Part shown: in pieces, positions 7,886 through 17,176 of the stretch
Layout of the letters: each line of letters begins with the position of its first letter
Position numbering within the stretch: position 1 is the first letter of the stretch
Assembly: GCA_913064945.1 (NCBI GenBank)
Contig: CAJYAN010000010.1
Coordinates: 1 to 64,000, forward strand
Direction: 5' to 3'
Source of the DNA: an uncultured Gammaproteobacteria bacterium
Lineage (GTDB): Bacteria; Pseudomonadota; Gammaproteobacteria; UBA6429; Thiohalophilaceae
Length of the DNA stretch: 64,000 nucleotides
Notes under the pieces: generated by a model
What the model was told of the DNA's origin: nothing
Seen by the model: only the letters and a program-made list of their open reading frames with translations
Database searches by the model: none
Made by a program: the position numbers and the translations under genes

Positions 7886-8786
7886 CGGACCAGAAATCAT
7901 AAAAATTAAACCAGTTTAAAGGCGCCTTACGAATATAAAATTCCAGTCGCCCCGCATAGGCCTGGAGTAATTCGGCAACCACCTTATTACGTTCATTGCG
8001 CGATGGCATTAACGGGCCGGATAACTCTTCAAAATATATCGCATAGCGATTTTTACCCAGGTATAACGGAAAAAACAAAATTACCGGCACCTGCATAATA
8101 CAGGCAATCGATAGTGGTCCGCCTGGCAATTCGACCTCATCACCTAATAACATGCACTTGCTATCCCTGTCACCACTTCGCCGATCACCGAGCATGCCGA
8201 CCAGCTCACCCTGTTCCAGGGCATCCTTCATTTTCAGTAAGGCGTCATCCTCCGCCAGATTAATAATCGCAGCGGCCAGTTTCGGGTTGAGCTTATCCAG
8301 CACCTGCATCATCATATTATTATGTTCATGATACATCATGATCTTGAGCTGTAGTTGGGAGCGATTGATGGCCAGGCTTCGCAAGGCATCCGAGCTTCCA
8401 AAATGTGCTCCCAGCAACAGACAGCCCTGTTGCGCGTTTACGTATTTATCCAGCACCTCGTCGCCGACAATTTCGATGTCAAATTCATCCAGTCGATCCG
8501 TTATAAAATACACTCTGTCGAGAATGGTCGCGGCAAACCAGAATAGATGTTTTGCTACCCTGAGTGGTCCTGCGGATTGTGGGTCAAGCCGCTGTAAATA
8601 ATTTTTCGACGCCTTTCGCGCGGCCGGTGCTGTCAAAAAAAAATACAGCGTTATCGGGTAGAGCAACATTCTGGCGAATGACCTCGATGTATTCAGTGCC
8701 AGCCAGCGGATGAGTCTTAGGGTAAAGGGATTGCTACGTTCTTTCGCTTCAGACCAGGCCGCGGCGTTGTCTAATGATTTAGACAT
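7872..8786 (-). CDS. LpxL/HtrB-family acyltransferase
   Basis: The 304-residue membrane-associated acyltransferase of the lipid A late-acyltransferase family has the HX4D catalytic motif in LLGAHFGSSD near residue 128. A further family motif (GMLGDRRSGDRDS) lies near residue 200, and a hydrophobic N-terminal helix (MLLYPITLYFFLTAP) is present. In aryl-polyene clusters such enzymes attach the polyene acyl chain to a lipid acceptor. Its start overlaps the dehydratase gene by 8 bases. A role in lipid A itself cannot be excluded, but the operon context argues for the polyene lipid. Confidence 0.83.
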   Translation of the reverse strand: MSKSLDNAAAWSEAKERSNPFTLRLIRWLALNTSRSFARMLLYPITLYFFLTAPAARKASKNYLQRLDPQSAGPLRVAKHLFWFAATILDRVYFITDRLDEFDIEIVGDEVLDKYVNAQQGCLLLGAHFGSSDALRSLAINRSQLQLKIMMYHEHNNMMMQVLDKLNPKLAAAIINLAEDDALLKMKDALEQGELVGMLGDRRSGDRDSKCMLLGDEVELPGGPLSIACIMQVPVILFFPLYLGKNRYAIYFEELSGPLMPSRNERNKVVAELLQAYAGRLEFYIRKAPLNWFNFYDFWSDEKP

Positions 8787-9072
8787 GAATACGCACTTGC
8801 CCGCTACAGATGAGTCTGTCGGCCGCGTGGCAGGTGAAGTCTAGCAGTGCCGTCTGTTTTTTTTCTAGCGTGACGGTCACCTCGTTACCAGGCAGCAGGG
8901 GGGAGAGAAACTTAACCGCTGGTAGAGAGCAAATCTCGACGTTGTCTATTTGCCGTCGGATACTCGACATGACTTCGTCCAGAATGACCACCCCCGGGAC
9001 CAGCGGATTGCCCGGAAAATGGCCCGCCAGGGAGGCGTGTCGTGGTGAAATAGTGAACTTGTCTGCAATCAC
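8779..9072 (-). CDS. ApeI-like hotdog dehydratase (FabZ-type)
   Basis: The compact 97-residue hotdog protein has the FabA/FabZ-like active-site stretch SLAGHFPGNPLVPGVVILDE near residues 15-34, including the GHFPGNPLVPGV signature. It is shorter than FabZ (about 150), which is usual for the ApeI type. It should act as the second dehydratase on ACP-bound chains, alongside the ApeP-like protein at the other end of the operon. It lies 62 bases after the ACP gene, the widest gap in the operon. Confidence 0.82.
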   Translation of the reverse strand: MIADKFTISPRHASLAGHFPGNPLVPGVVILDEVMSSIRRQIDNVEICSLPAVKFLSPLLPGNEVTVTLEKKQTALLDFTCHAADRLICSGQVRIHV

Positions 9073-9134
9073 GATATGTCAGGGCCAGGGTTATGTCACT
9101 GTGCAGTCATCGTGGCACGAATGTGGCGGCGACT

Positions 9135-9401
9135 CTAATGTTTGTTTGCCTGAACAAATTCCGCCAGATGGCGCAACGAGGAAAAAATATCCTTATTTTC
9201 CGGGTTGTCCGATTTCAGCTTAACGCCGTAGTTCGCCGCTAAGGCCATGGAGAGCTCCAGCGCATCGATGGAATCCAGACCCAGGCCATCGCCAAACAGG
9301 GCGGCGTCCGCCTCGATCTCTGCCGGTTCAATATCTTCCAGGTTGAGGCTCTCAATAATGAGTTCGGCGATTTCTCGCTCAAAGGGGGTTAGATTCGACA
9401 T
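9135..9401 (-). CDS. Acyl carrier protein (aryl-polyene-type)
   Basis: The 88-residue ACP has the phosphopantetheine attachment Ser in GLGLDSIDALELSMAL near residue 44, followed by the usual acidic helix. It carries the growing chain for the condensing, reducing and dehydrating enzymes encoded downstream. Characterised aryl-polyene clusters have two ACPs, but only this one is in the window. It is the first gene of the minus-strand operon. The 167 bases between it and the diguanylate cyclase should hold the operon promoter, although I see no convincing consensus boxes. Confidence 0.88.
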   Translation of the reverse strand: MSNLTPFEREIAELIIESLNLEDIEPAEIEADAALFGDGLGLDSIDALELSMALAANYGVKLKSDNPENKDIFSSLRHLAEFVQANKH

Positions 9402-9568
9402 ACTCGGTAAACTCTGTATCCGTTGGCAGGCCCAGCATACGCCTTATTCGTGCTGCTGTGCCGATAAAAATGCGCGGCAAGTATGCCAACAATTTGGCGG
9501 CGGCGCAATTTTCACGATGGCACAGTGACACCAGGCTTATTGACTCAGCGGCAAACATTTTATTGCCT

Positions 9569-11434
9569 TTATCGTGTTATTACCGCATTGCGACCGCTCT
9601 TTTTCGCCTCGTACAGGGCGTCGTCTGCCCGCTCGAATATGGATTCAGCATTGTCCTCGGCGATGGCCTCCGTCAGGCCACCGGAAATACTGATCGGCAC
9701 CGGATTATCCCGATAGTAAAAATCACACTTTTCTATCTTGCGACGCAATTTTTCCGCCACCCTGAGGCCTGCCTTGAGATCTGTTTCCGGCATCAGAATA
9801 ATGAATTCTTCACCACCAAATCGAGCTATAAAATCTGCCGCACGCACACTGTCCTGCATCACATCGGCAATAATTTTCAGCACCCGGTCGCCGGCCGAGT
9901 GGCCAAAGGTATCATTGACTTTCTTAAAGTGATCGACATCCACGACCAGGCAGACAAAGGGTTTGCCATAACGCTTTGACCTGGCCAGCTCACTGGCAAT
10001 CCTTTCTTCATAGGCCAGACGATTTGGTATACCGGTGAGCACATCGCGCAGTGCCTCACTATGCTTTTGCTGTAATTGATGCCGCAGGAGGTCGGCCTCC
10101 TGTTCCATCGCGTGTAGCTGCTTTCTTAGTTGGCCGATCATTTTCAGCGAGTGTTCGCTGCGCTGTTCTTCGGTCTCCCTGAAACCTGACATGTGTTTGT
10201 CAATTTCATTTAGACGGACTCGAATCGAATTCCTGACTTCGAGAAGATTTTCTGATGCATCCAGCGAAGTATTAATGTCGCCAACGGCAGTCCGTACCCT
10301 GTCATCGAGCTGGCGACCTTCCTGCGTGGATAATTCACGCCACTTGCCTGCCTGTTTTAATTCGCTATCAATATTTTTCAGGCGAACGGCCGTTTCATGC
10401 AGAAATTTTTCCAGTTCGGCTTTTTCCTTATTGATGCGTTCATGTTGTTGTTTGACTAAATCGGCAATATTCTCTATGCCGCGGATTAGCAGATAGTGGT
10501 TCTCGTTTGCCTCCTCCTGCGAGAGCATAGCGCGAACCACATCCACCTGATTTTTTAGATCGATCGATAAATCGAGTTTATTGACCAGTCCCAATAAGGC
10601 ATCACCGATTAACTGGATTTCTTCTTTCGCCTGATTGGCCGTGGCTGCACTTTTTGGTAGCGCACCGGCTATCTGTTGTGCAAGCTCGTCTACCACGGGT
10701 AACAGGTCACCGCGCGAACGTGCCTGCGTAACGCGTCGCTTCAGAGTCTTTATTTGCAGCTTTGACTGCAAATGCTCGGGTAGACGCATCATCAACTGAA
10801 GTACCAGTTCACCTGCCGCCGGGGCTATTAGCCGTTGCTTATCGGTCTCGCTACATGACTTCTCTGTTTTAGCTTCACTCTTTTCCAGTAAGCGCCTCAG
10901 AAACGGGCGCTTTTCCGGCAGTGCTGCTCGCGGTGATTTCTTTTTGAATTCTTCCTGCAGGAGAATATTAACCGTCTCTTCAAACAAACCGGCAAACGCC
11001 GTCAACGCCGTCCTTAATTCATCTTCATTTTTGGCGGCTTTTATCTTTTTTTGTAATGCCACCCGCTTGCCTGCGGCACCTTGCGGAAACTCAAAGGCCT
11101 CCAGCAACTCGATCAGGATGTCATTGGCTTGTAGCTTATCGGTGGTAGCGGGGCGCTGTTGTGCCTGTTCGTCATCCATATTCTGGATGAGCTCTGATAC
11201 TTCATCGACTACCGTCTGCAGGACATCGAAACCCTTTTCATCACGGATCGCACTACGTAGTTCGACTAATTTATTATTTAGATTATCGTACTGTGAATCG
11301 GTCGCAATTAGCGTCAATCGGGATATGGCCTTTCTTAATACACCCTCAACCTGCTTCCACGACTGTTCTTTACGTTCTAACTCATCCAGACTATCAAGAT
11401 ATTTATGTTTCCAGTCCTTGCTTACCTGATTCAT
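9569..11434 (-). CDS. Diguanylate cyclase, soluble, coiled-coil N-terminus (DgcH-like)
   Basis: The 621-residue protein ends in a GGDEF domain whose active site reads ARFGGEEF. An RAAD inhibitory-site motif lies five residues before it, so c-di-GMP feedback inhibition is expected. The first 440 residues are highly charged, lack membrane helices and are rich in coiled-coil heptads, without a recognisable sensor domain. The enzyme makes c-di-GMP from two GTP. By position (EEP protein, DsbA, cytochrome c4, EngB further along) it matches PA5487/DgcH of Pseudomonas aeruginosa as I remember that locus. Confidence 0.9.
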   Translation of the reverse strand: MNQVSKDWKHKYLDSLDELERKEQSWKQVEGVLRKAISRLTLIATDSQYDNLNNKLVELRSAIRDEKGFDVLQTVVDEVSELIQNMDDEQAQQRPATTDKLQANDILIELLEAFEFPQGAAGKRVALQKKIKAAKNEDELRTALTAFAGLFEETVNILLQEEFKKKSPRAALPEKRPFLRRLLEKSEAKTEKSCSETDKQRLIAPAAGELVLQLMMRLPEHLQSKLQIKTLKRRVTQARSRGDLLPVVDELAQQIAGALPKSAATANQAKEEIQLIGDALLGLVNKLDLSIDLKNQVDVVRAMLSQEEANENHYLLIRGIENIADLVKQQHERINKEKAELEKFLHETAVRLKNIDSELKQAGKWRELSTQEGRQLDDRVRTAVGDINTSLDASENLLEVRNSIRVRLNEIDKHMSGFRETEEQRSEHSLKMIGQLRKQLHAMEQEADLLRHQLQQKHSEALRDVLTGIPNRLAYEERIASELARSKRYGKPFVCLVVDVDHFKKVNDTFGHSAGDRVLKIIADVMQDSVRAADFIARFGGEEFIILMPETDLKAGLRVAEKLRRKIEKCDFYYRDNPVPISISGGLTEAIAEDNAESIFERADDALYEAKKSGRNAVITR

Positions 11435-11470
11435 GCCGTTCGCTTTCCCTGTTATTTACTACCGTTATTG

Positions 11471-13738
11471 TTAATCTTCAGCGCGAGCCCCGACTCGGTC
11501 ACGCGCTTTTTTTTCATGGGCCGGTTGACTGTCCGGCCGCCGGGTTTGACCGCTGCTATTGTGTTCATTGCTGTGGGCCTTAACCTTTCGCTCACTCTTA
11601 TCCTCATGCTCATGCCTGTGTCCGGCCGACGTCGTGACCGTCGAATCAAAGAACTGGCCATCATCTACCGGTGTCCATTGCTGGCGGTGATCATAATGAT
11701 GCTGGGTGCGCCCCTTCTCTATATCGTGCCGATCCTCCCACGACTTGAGGCGTTCGTGCGCTTTGTGATACTCGTGGCGCGATACGGGGACCCCGACTTT
11801 AACGTTGCCGGTACAGGATTCCAGGCCATCGGAGGCCTCAAAGCTAACCTGATAGACACGGCCATTGCCTTTGCTATAGCGCTCGGCACGCAGGAGCGCC
11901 ACGTTCTCCGGTGCAATTTTCTGAATAATTCCGTCCGGACTCGTATGCCCATCACCCCTGGCGTCGACCGGCTCGTCCTGTGTGATACCGGTAATTTTAA
12001 GGCTGACCTGATTGTAGACACTGTCCTCATCCACTATCCCCGCGATATCGACGGTAACCATTTTATGTGTCGGTGGCCACAGCATCTGCCGACTGGGTTG
12101 CGCCAGGTCACAGCGGGGCGGGTCGTTAATATTACGCACATGCACGACCATCTGGTCGGTTGAAGACTTTGGATTAAGCGGGTCGTTATCGGTTACGGTT
12201 AACTCAAACACGAGGTCAACACCACCGGCTGATACGGTTGGCGCTCGAAAGGTTGGTGTTGCCGACAGGCTACGTTCCAGGCTTACGCTCGGGCCGCTGA
12301 CCTGCTGCCACTCAAAATCAATACCATCGCCATCACTGTCATAACTGTTAATCCCGCTCAAGACCACATAACTTGCCTCATCCTTGACCATGTCCTCACC
12401 AGCGACCGCAGTCGGCGGCGTATTGTCGAGGATCGTCAACCGCACCACGTCGGCACTACTGCTCTCCTTGCCGTCATTGACTACAAGCTCAAAGGCCAGT
12501 GTCTGACCTACAGCGGCGGGCACGGTAAAGTCTGGTTTCACTGCCGTGGCATCACTCAGGGCCACATCCGGGCCTTCGACCTGGGTCCAGCGATACGTCA
12601 GGGTCGGGTCATTATCCGGGTCATAGCTGTGGCTGGCATCCAGTCTGGCGATGGCACCGGCCTTGATGGCGAGGTCGTCACCGGCGTCCGCTACCGGTGG
12701 CTGATTGCTATTTTTCACCGTCACGTTCATATACACGGGCGCGCTACTCAAACCTAGCGCATTGGTCACGACTAGCTGATAACTGAAGACCTGATTCGAC
12801 GACACATATGGCGCGCTAAAAAGTGGCTGTGCCAGCGCCGGGTTATCCAGTAAATTATCTGGCTGCGCCGGTGACAACTGTGTCCATGCATAACTCAGGG
12901 CACTGTTTTGCGGGTCACTACTGGCAGACCCGTCCAGCGGGATACTCTGGCCTTCGTTCAGGCTGACATCAGCGGTGACCCTCGCCTCGGGGGCACGCTG
13001 GATCAGGTGGGCACTATAGGCAATGATATTGGGGGCGTAATTGTACGCTGTCCCCAGGCAGGCCGACCGTACCGGCTCCAGAAATTTGCTGCAATATGGT
13101 GTGAAGCGTAAAAAGTAGTCCAGCGGGATTGTCGAATAAACGACATAACCACGCCCATAGGGATAGCTCAGCAGAATACTCCGTTCAGGCTCTGTCTGGC
13201 TCAGGATGCTGGTTACACCAGCGGGAAATGAGGCCGTATCGGCATAACCATGACTCGCTGCATGGCCGCCATCCAGATTCGTATTGGTCACCGCGCCGCC
13301 GGGGCCATGCGTGACCAGTGTTGTGTCATCCTGAACCTGGGTATCGGTGCTGGGATTCCAGACAAAGCTGATCTGGCTCCCCAGTCCTGGCAGGATGGTG
13401 GCCGCCAGGTCTACCTCGCGATCATGGATAACAAACACCATGCCATTCTCAATCGCGGCATTGATCTCCGGTAATCGACTTTTGAACTCGGCAAAATGGG
13501 TGAAAATACTGCAGTTGGTAACGAACAGGACATCGACACCGGCCAGGTCGGCACTCGTCAAATCGGTGAGCATTTTGGGTGTCTGACCGGCAGCACTAAT
13601 GGCCGGCAGGCTCCAGTCTTCGCTCTGACCGGTACACTCTTCGTAATGTGCGACAACAGCGGCCTTTAGCGGCACAAACCAGCTCAGGGTCCACACGATA
13701 ACCACATACCGCCAAAAACGGGGACCAGTCCTGGCCAT
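11471..13738 (-). CDS. Secreted PKD-repeat protein with N-terminal GATase-like domain
   Basis: The 755-residue protein has a signal peptide (cut near residue 26, after PLKAA). Residues 27-245 resemble a class I glutamine-amidotransferase-like or ThuA-like fold (VLFVTNCSIF, FVIHDREVD, GRGYVVYSTIPL), but no catalytic Cys-His pair is evident. Three or more PKD/REJ-like beta domains follow from about 255 to 545, each with the ADAGDD...LDASHSYDPD pattern. After a further beta domain the last 110 residues are rich in His, Lys, Asp and Glu. It is probably exported and may bind carbohydrate, protein or metal. Function is unknown. It interrupts the DgcH-EEP gene order seen in Pseudomonas. Confidence 0.75.
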   Translation of the reverse strand: MARTGPRFWRYVVIVWTLSWFVPLKAAVVAHYEECTGQSEDWSLPAISAAGQTPKMLTDLTSADLAGVDVLFVTNCSIFTHFAEFKSRLPEINAAIENGMVFVIHDREVDLAATILPGLGSQISFVWNPSTDTQVQDDTTLVTHGPGGAVTNTNLDGGHAASHGYADTASFPAGVTSILSQTEPERSILLSYPYGRGYVVYSTIPLDYFLRFTPYCSKFLEPVRSACLGTAYNYAPNIIAYSAHLIQRAPEARVTADVSLNEGQSIPLDGSASSDPQNSALSYAWTQLSPAQPDNLLDNPALAQPLFSAPYVSSNQVFSYQLVVTNALGLSSAPVYMNVTVKNSNQPPVADAGDDLAIKAGAIARLDASHSYDPDNDPTLTYRWTQVEGPDVALSDATAVKPDFTVPAAVGQTLAFELVVNDGKESSSADVVRLTILDNTPPTAVAGEDMVKDEASYVVLSGINSYDSDGDGIDFEWQQVSGPSVSLERSLSATPTFRAPTVSAGGVDLVFELTVTDNDPLNPKSSTDQMVVHVRNINDPPRCDLAQPSRQMLWPPTHKMVTVDIAGIVDEDSVYNQVSLKITGITQDEPVDARGDGHTSPDGIIQKIAPENVALLRAERYSKGNGRVYQVSFEASDGLESCTGNVKVGVPVSRHEYHKAHERLKSWEDRHDIEKGRTQHHYDHRQQWTPVDDGQFFDSTVTTSAGHRHEHEDKSERKVKAHSNEHNSSGQTRRPDSQPAHEKKARDRVGARAED

Positions 13739-13988
13739 ACATCACCTCAACGTATAACTTATTGTATTCCTTCGCTAATTCTTCTCCTAAAGATGTGTCC
13801 CTGAATCTACGTGCCTATCCCTGCCACCATCGTTATTCATCGACCAAAAATTTTGTGAGTTTAATTTTTTTATCACGTCACAGTGATGGCCTGGTCACGA
13901 CGGGTCACCCTCGTGGCCTGGCTGCCGTCATGTCAGGCGTGCAGGCACCCGCATTTGACGTCGAAGGGCTAATTTTCCCTAGGGCTGA

Positions 13989-14762
13989 TCAGGCTGCCAG
14001 AGTGGCAAGGCGGATATCGACGGGGAGGTCCAGCTCCATCACGATCGGCAGGTGATCCGAGTAAGCGTGACTCAGGGCGTGGACTTTATGCACCTTGAGG
14101 CCTGGGGTGACCAGAATATGATCGATATGGAAGCGGGGACGCCAGCTGGGAAACGTCAGGGTCTCTTCCGCAGGCTCAAACAATTGCGTGCGCTGAAAAA
14201 GCAACTGCATTTCAGGGCTGTCGGGACGACAGTTCATGTCACCCATGAGAATGACATGCGGATATTGATTGACGATGTCACTGATGAAGGCCAGCTGACG
14301 ACAGCGTGCCTTACGACTGAGTGCCAGGTGCAGCATGATTAAAACCAGTGAGTGCTCGCGATTACCATACCGTGCCAGGATGGCATTTCGACCCGGGATT
14401 AAACCGGGCAGGGTGATGTCCTGGACCTCAGCCGGGGTAAAGCGGCTCAACAGGCCATTGCTGTGCTGGGCAATCCTGCCCAGGTTGCGATTGACCTGAT
14501 GGTGCCAAAAGGGAAAACCGGCACGAAAGGCGAGGTATTCAGCCAGATTGATATAATTACTGCGTAGGCTGCCGGCATCCACCTCCTGTAGACCCACGAT
14601 ATCGACATCACTGAGCAGGCTGGCCGCACGGTCCAGATTCTCCAGCCGCTGGGTATGCGGCAGGACGTGTTTCCAGCTATGGGTAAAATAATGATGCGGC
14701 CGTCGGGTGGTAATTCCGACCTGCACGTTATAACTCATTATTTTAATGCGCTGTCCGCTCAT
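13989..14762 (-). CDS. Endonuclease/exonuclease/phosphatase (EEP) family protein
   Basis: The 257-residue metal-dependent hydrolase of the EEP fold has the metal-binding Asn in MSYNVQVG, the Glu in GLQEVDAG, GDMNCRPDSPE, and the final SDHLPIVMELD. All catalytic signatures are intact. The substrate (DNA, a phosphodiester lipid or a sugar phosphate) cannot be told. There is no signal peptide, so it is probably cytoplasmic. It lies 14 bases after the acetolactate synthase and is the positional match of PA5488. About 250 bases downstream (13739-13988) hold no gene I can support. Confidence 0.87.
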   Translation of the reverse strand: MSGQRIKIMSYNVQVGITTRRPHHYFTHSWKHVLPHTQRLENLDRAASLLSDVDIVGLQEVDAGSLRSNYINLAEYLAFRAGFPFWHHQVNRNLGRIAQHSNGLLSRFTPAEVQDITLPGLIPGRNAILARYGNREHSLVLIMLHLALSRKARCRQLAFISDIVNQYPHVILMGDMNCRPDSPEMQLLFQRTQLFEPAEETLTFPSWRPRFHIDHILVTPGLKVHKVHALSHAYSDHLPIVMELDLPVDIRLATLAA

Positions 14763-14775
14763 ACGACTTCAGTGC

Positions 14776-16407
14776 TTATATCGGACACACCATCTCACCA
14801 AGCTTGCCCGTGAGCTTAAGGTTTTCGCCGTAATCCACCGGACAGTCAATGACGCTCACCGTGTTATCGTTGAGCGCCTTTTTCAAGGTCGGTAACAGGT
14901 CTTCGCCTTTTTTTATTCTGTAACCCTTGGCACCAAAAGACTCGGCATACATTACAAAGTCGGGGTTGTTAAAGGCGATATTCGAAGGCCTGCCAAACTG
15001 ATTCATTTGTTTCCACTCAATCAGGCCGTAGGCACTGTCATTCCAGATTAAAATGACAATCGGCGTTTGTAGGCGCATGGCGGTTTCGATCTCTTGCGAG
15101 TTCATCAAAAAGCCGGCGTCGCCGGTGACCGCCACGACCTTGCGATCGGGAAAGGCCAACTTGGCGGCAATCGCCCCCGGCACGGCAATCCCCATACTGG
15201 CGAAGCCGTTGGAAATAATACAGGTGTTCGGAAACTCGCAACGAAACATGCGCGACATCCACATTTTGTGAGCGCCCACATCGGAGATTGCAATGTCTTC
15301 CAGGTGCATGGCCGTGCGCAGGTCCCAGATAATCTTTTGCGGCTTCATGGGGATGCTGGTGTCATCCTTGCATTGATTCATGTCCTCAATGACGGCCTCC
15401 CGCAGGCCGCGCATGGCACTGCCTGTACTGGGGCTCGCCAGCCTCATGATACGCAACAGGGAGTGCTTGATGTCACCGATCACACCTACCTGTACCTGGT
15501 AGTAGGCATCGACCTCGGCCGGTGACTGATCGATATGGATAATGGTGCGGTCCTTGGTCGGGTGCCATAGGTAAGGATGGTACTCCACCAGGTCATAACC
15601 AATGCAGATAATGACATCGGCACGATCAAATCCACAGCTGACATAATCCTTGGCCTGTAAACCGGCACTACCCAGGGCCATGGGGTGCTTAAATGGAATC
15701 ACGCCCTTGGCCATGAAGGTATTGGCAACCGGGATACGCAGCTCTTTGGCAAATTCCGCCAGCTGTTTCCAGGCCTTGCCACGAATGACACCGTTACCGG
15801 CGAGAATGATCGGATTCTTGGCCGAAGAGATAATCTCCGCCGCGCGATCGACCCGCTCGCCAGATGGCTCCGAGGGATGGGGGTATTTCACAAATAGCGG
15901 CTCGGCATCGATTTCCATTTCAGCGATGTTCTCTGGAAATTCAATAAATGTCGCGCCGGTCTTTTCCGTCTGCGCCACCTTGAAGGCCTTGCGTACAACC
16001 TCGGGAATAATATCCGGCGTTAACAGACGCGACGAATATTTGGTGATGGCGCGGAAGATCTCTTCCAGATCGAGTACCTGGTGTGATTCTTTATGCAGAC
16101 GATGGGTGCTGGCCTGACCCGCGATGGCGACCACGGGCGCATGGTCCATATTGGCATCGGCGACGCCAGTGATAAGATTAGTCGCCCCCGGCCCCAGTGT
16201 GGCAAGACAGACACCGGCTTTACCGGTAAGGCGGCCATAGACATCGGCCATAAAGGCGGCACCCTGTTCATGGCGTACGGTTATAAATTTGATCGAGGAG
16301 TCGAGCAGGGCATCCATCACGTCGAGATTCTCCTCGCCGGGGATACCAAAAATATATTCTACACCCTCATTCTCGAGGCATTTAACAAACAGCTCGGCTG
16401 CCCGCAT
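14776..16407 (-). CDS. Acetolactate synthase large subunit (AlsS-type ThDP enzyme)
   Basis: The 543-residue thiamine-diphosphate enzyme condenses two pyruvates to acetolactate, or acts on related 2-oxo acids. It has the three usual domains: the N-terminal pyrimidine-binding part with the catalytic Glu in TVRHEQGAAF (near 47), a central domain, and the C-terminal ThDP motif GDAGFLMNSQE ending with the NDSAYG Asn. No regulatory small subunit follows, so a catabolic or AlsS-like role is likelier than branched-chain synthesis. A strong AAGGAG site precedes the ATG. It sits between dsbA and the EEP gene, which are adjacent in Pseudomonas. Confidence 0.85.
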   Translation of the reverse strand: MRAAELFVKCLENEGVEYIFGIPGEENLDVMDALLDSSIKFITVRHEQGAAFMADVYGRLTGKAGVCLATLGPGATNLITGVADANMDHAPVVAIAGQASTHRLHKESHQVLDLEEIFRAITKYSSRLLTPDIIPEVVRKAFKVAQTEKTGATFIEFPENIAEMEIDAEPLFVKYPHPSEPSGERVDRAAEIISSAKNPIILAGNGVIRGKAWKQLAEFAKELRIPVANTFMAKGVIPFKHPMALGSAGLQAKDYVSCGFDRADVIICIGYDLVEYHPYLWHPTKDRTIIHIDQSPAEVDAYYQVQVGVIGDIKHSLLRIMRLASPSTGSAMRGLREAVIEDMNQCKDDTSIPMKPQKIIWDLRTAMHLEDIAISDVGAHKMWMSRMFRCEFPNTCIISNGFASMGIAVPGAIAAKLAFPDRKVVAVTGDAGFLMNSQEIETAMRLQTPIVILIWNDSAYGLIEWKQMNQFGRPSNIAFNNPDFVMYAESFGAKGYRIKKGEDLLPTLKKALNDNTVSVIDCPVDYGENLKLTGKLGEMVCPI

Positions 16408-16499
16408 GCGGCTCTCCTTGTCTTGATTTGGCCATTTAATGAGGTATCGGCAGCTTAAAAATCCTCTTTACCCTAAATCGTATCAGGCGCTATGAATTC

Positions 16500-17132
16500 T
16501 TACTTGCCCTGTTCCTTGGCGATGAGGTAGTTGACGACTTCCAGCATTTTTTCATTGCTACCCGCCAGTGAGGCGCTGGTACGGTACTTCCCATCGACAA
16601 TCAAAGACGGTACACCATCGATGCCGTAACGCTGCGTCAGGTCTTCCGCACGGCGGACATCGGCATCGACGGCAAAGGAATTGAATGCATCAAAGAAGGC
16701 CTTTTTCTTTACGCCATGCCGGGCAAAAAAATCGGCCAGCTCATCGGCGCTGGCCATACGCTGACCCTTAATGTGAATGGCATCAAACAGGGGCTGGTGT
16801 ATTTTATCCAGTACACCCAGGACCTTGGCTGTATAAAAGGCCTGTGCATGCAGTCGCCAGGAGGGATTAAAGACGGCCGGAATCCGTACAAAATTAACAT
16901 TCCTGGGCTTATTCTTAATCCATTGATCCAGAAGCGGCTCAAAGTGAAAGCAGTGAGGACAGCCATACCAGAATAATTCGACGACCTCGACCTTTTTATC
17001 ATCAATCTGGTTATCAACCCGTGGTGAAACGGTCTTGTACTCAATGCCTTCATCAATACCGGCGGCCCACAGCGGGGTGGCAATGACAAACAGTAACCCC
17101 AAGACCCAGGCACGTGATTTATTCGCCATCAT
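16500..17132 (-). CDS. dsbA: Thiol:disulfide interchange protein DsbA
   Basis: The 210-residue periplasmic oxidase has a signal peptide (cut near residue 23, after LWA). The thioredoxin fold carries the redox motif CPHC in FWYGCPHCFHFE near 54, and the cis-proline loop is GVPSLIVDG. It inserts disulfides into exported proteins and is reoxidised by DsbB, which is not in the window. It lies next to the cytochrome c assembly genes and cytochromes, as in many gammaproteobacteria where dsbA follows cytochrome c4. ATGs at 17132 and 17129 are both possible. Confidence 0.95.
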   Translation of the reverse strand: MMANKSRAWVLGLLFVIATPLWAAGIDEGIEYKTVSPRVDNQIDDKKVEVVELFWYGCPHCFHFEPLLDQWIKNKPRNVNFVRIPAVFNPSWRLHAQAFYTAKVLGVLDKIHQPLFDAIHIKGQRMASADELADFFARHGVKKKAFFDAFNSFAVDADVRRAEDLTQRYGIDGVPSLIVDGKYRTSASLAGSNEKMLEVVNYLIAKEQGK

Positions 17133-17176
17133 TTAATCCCTCGTATTTTTATTAGACGCCGCGACTAAGCGCCTGC

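Noticed and set aside
11405-12163. 252-residue open frame on plus, opposite the PKD-protein gene
   Set aside because: Hydrophobic, low-information reading of the antisense of a strong coding gene; no ribosome site or family pattern.
13762-14055. 97-residue open frame on plus between the PKD and EEP genes
   Set aside because: Its second half is antisense to the EEP gene and the sequence has no protein-like pattern; the gap looks non-coding.
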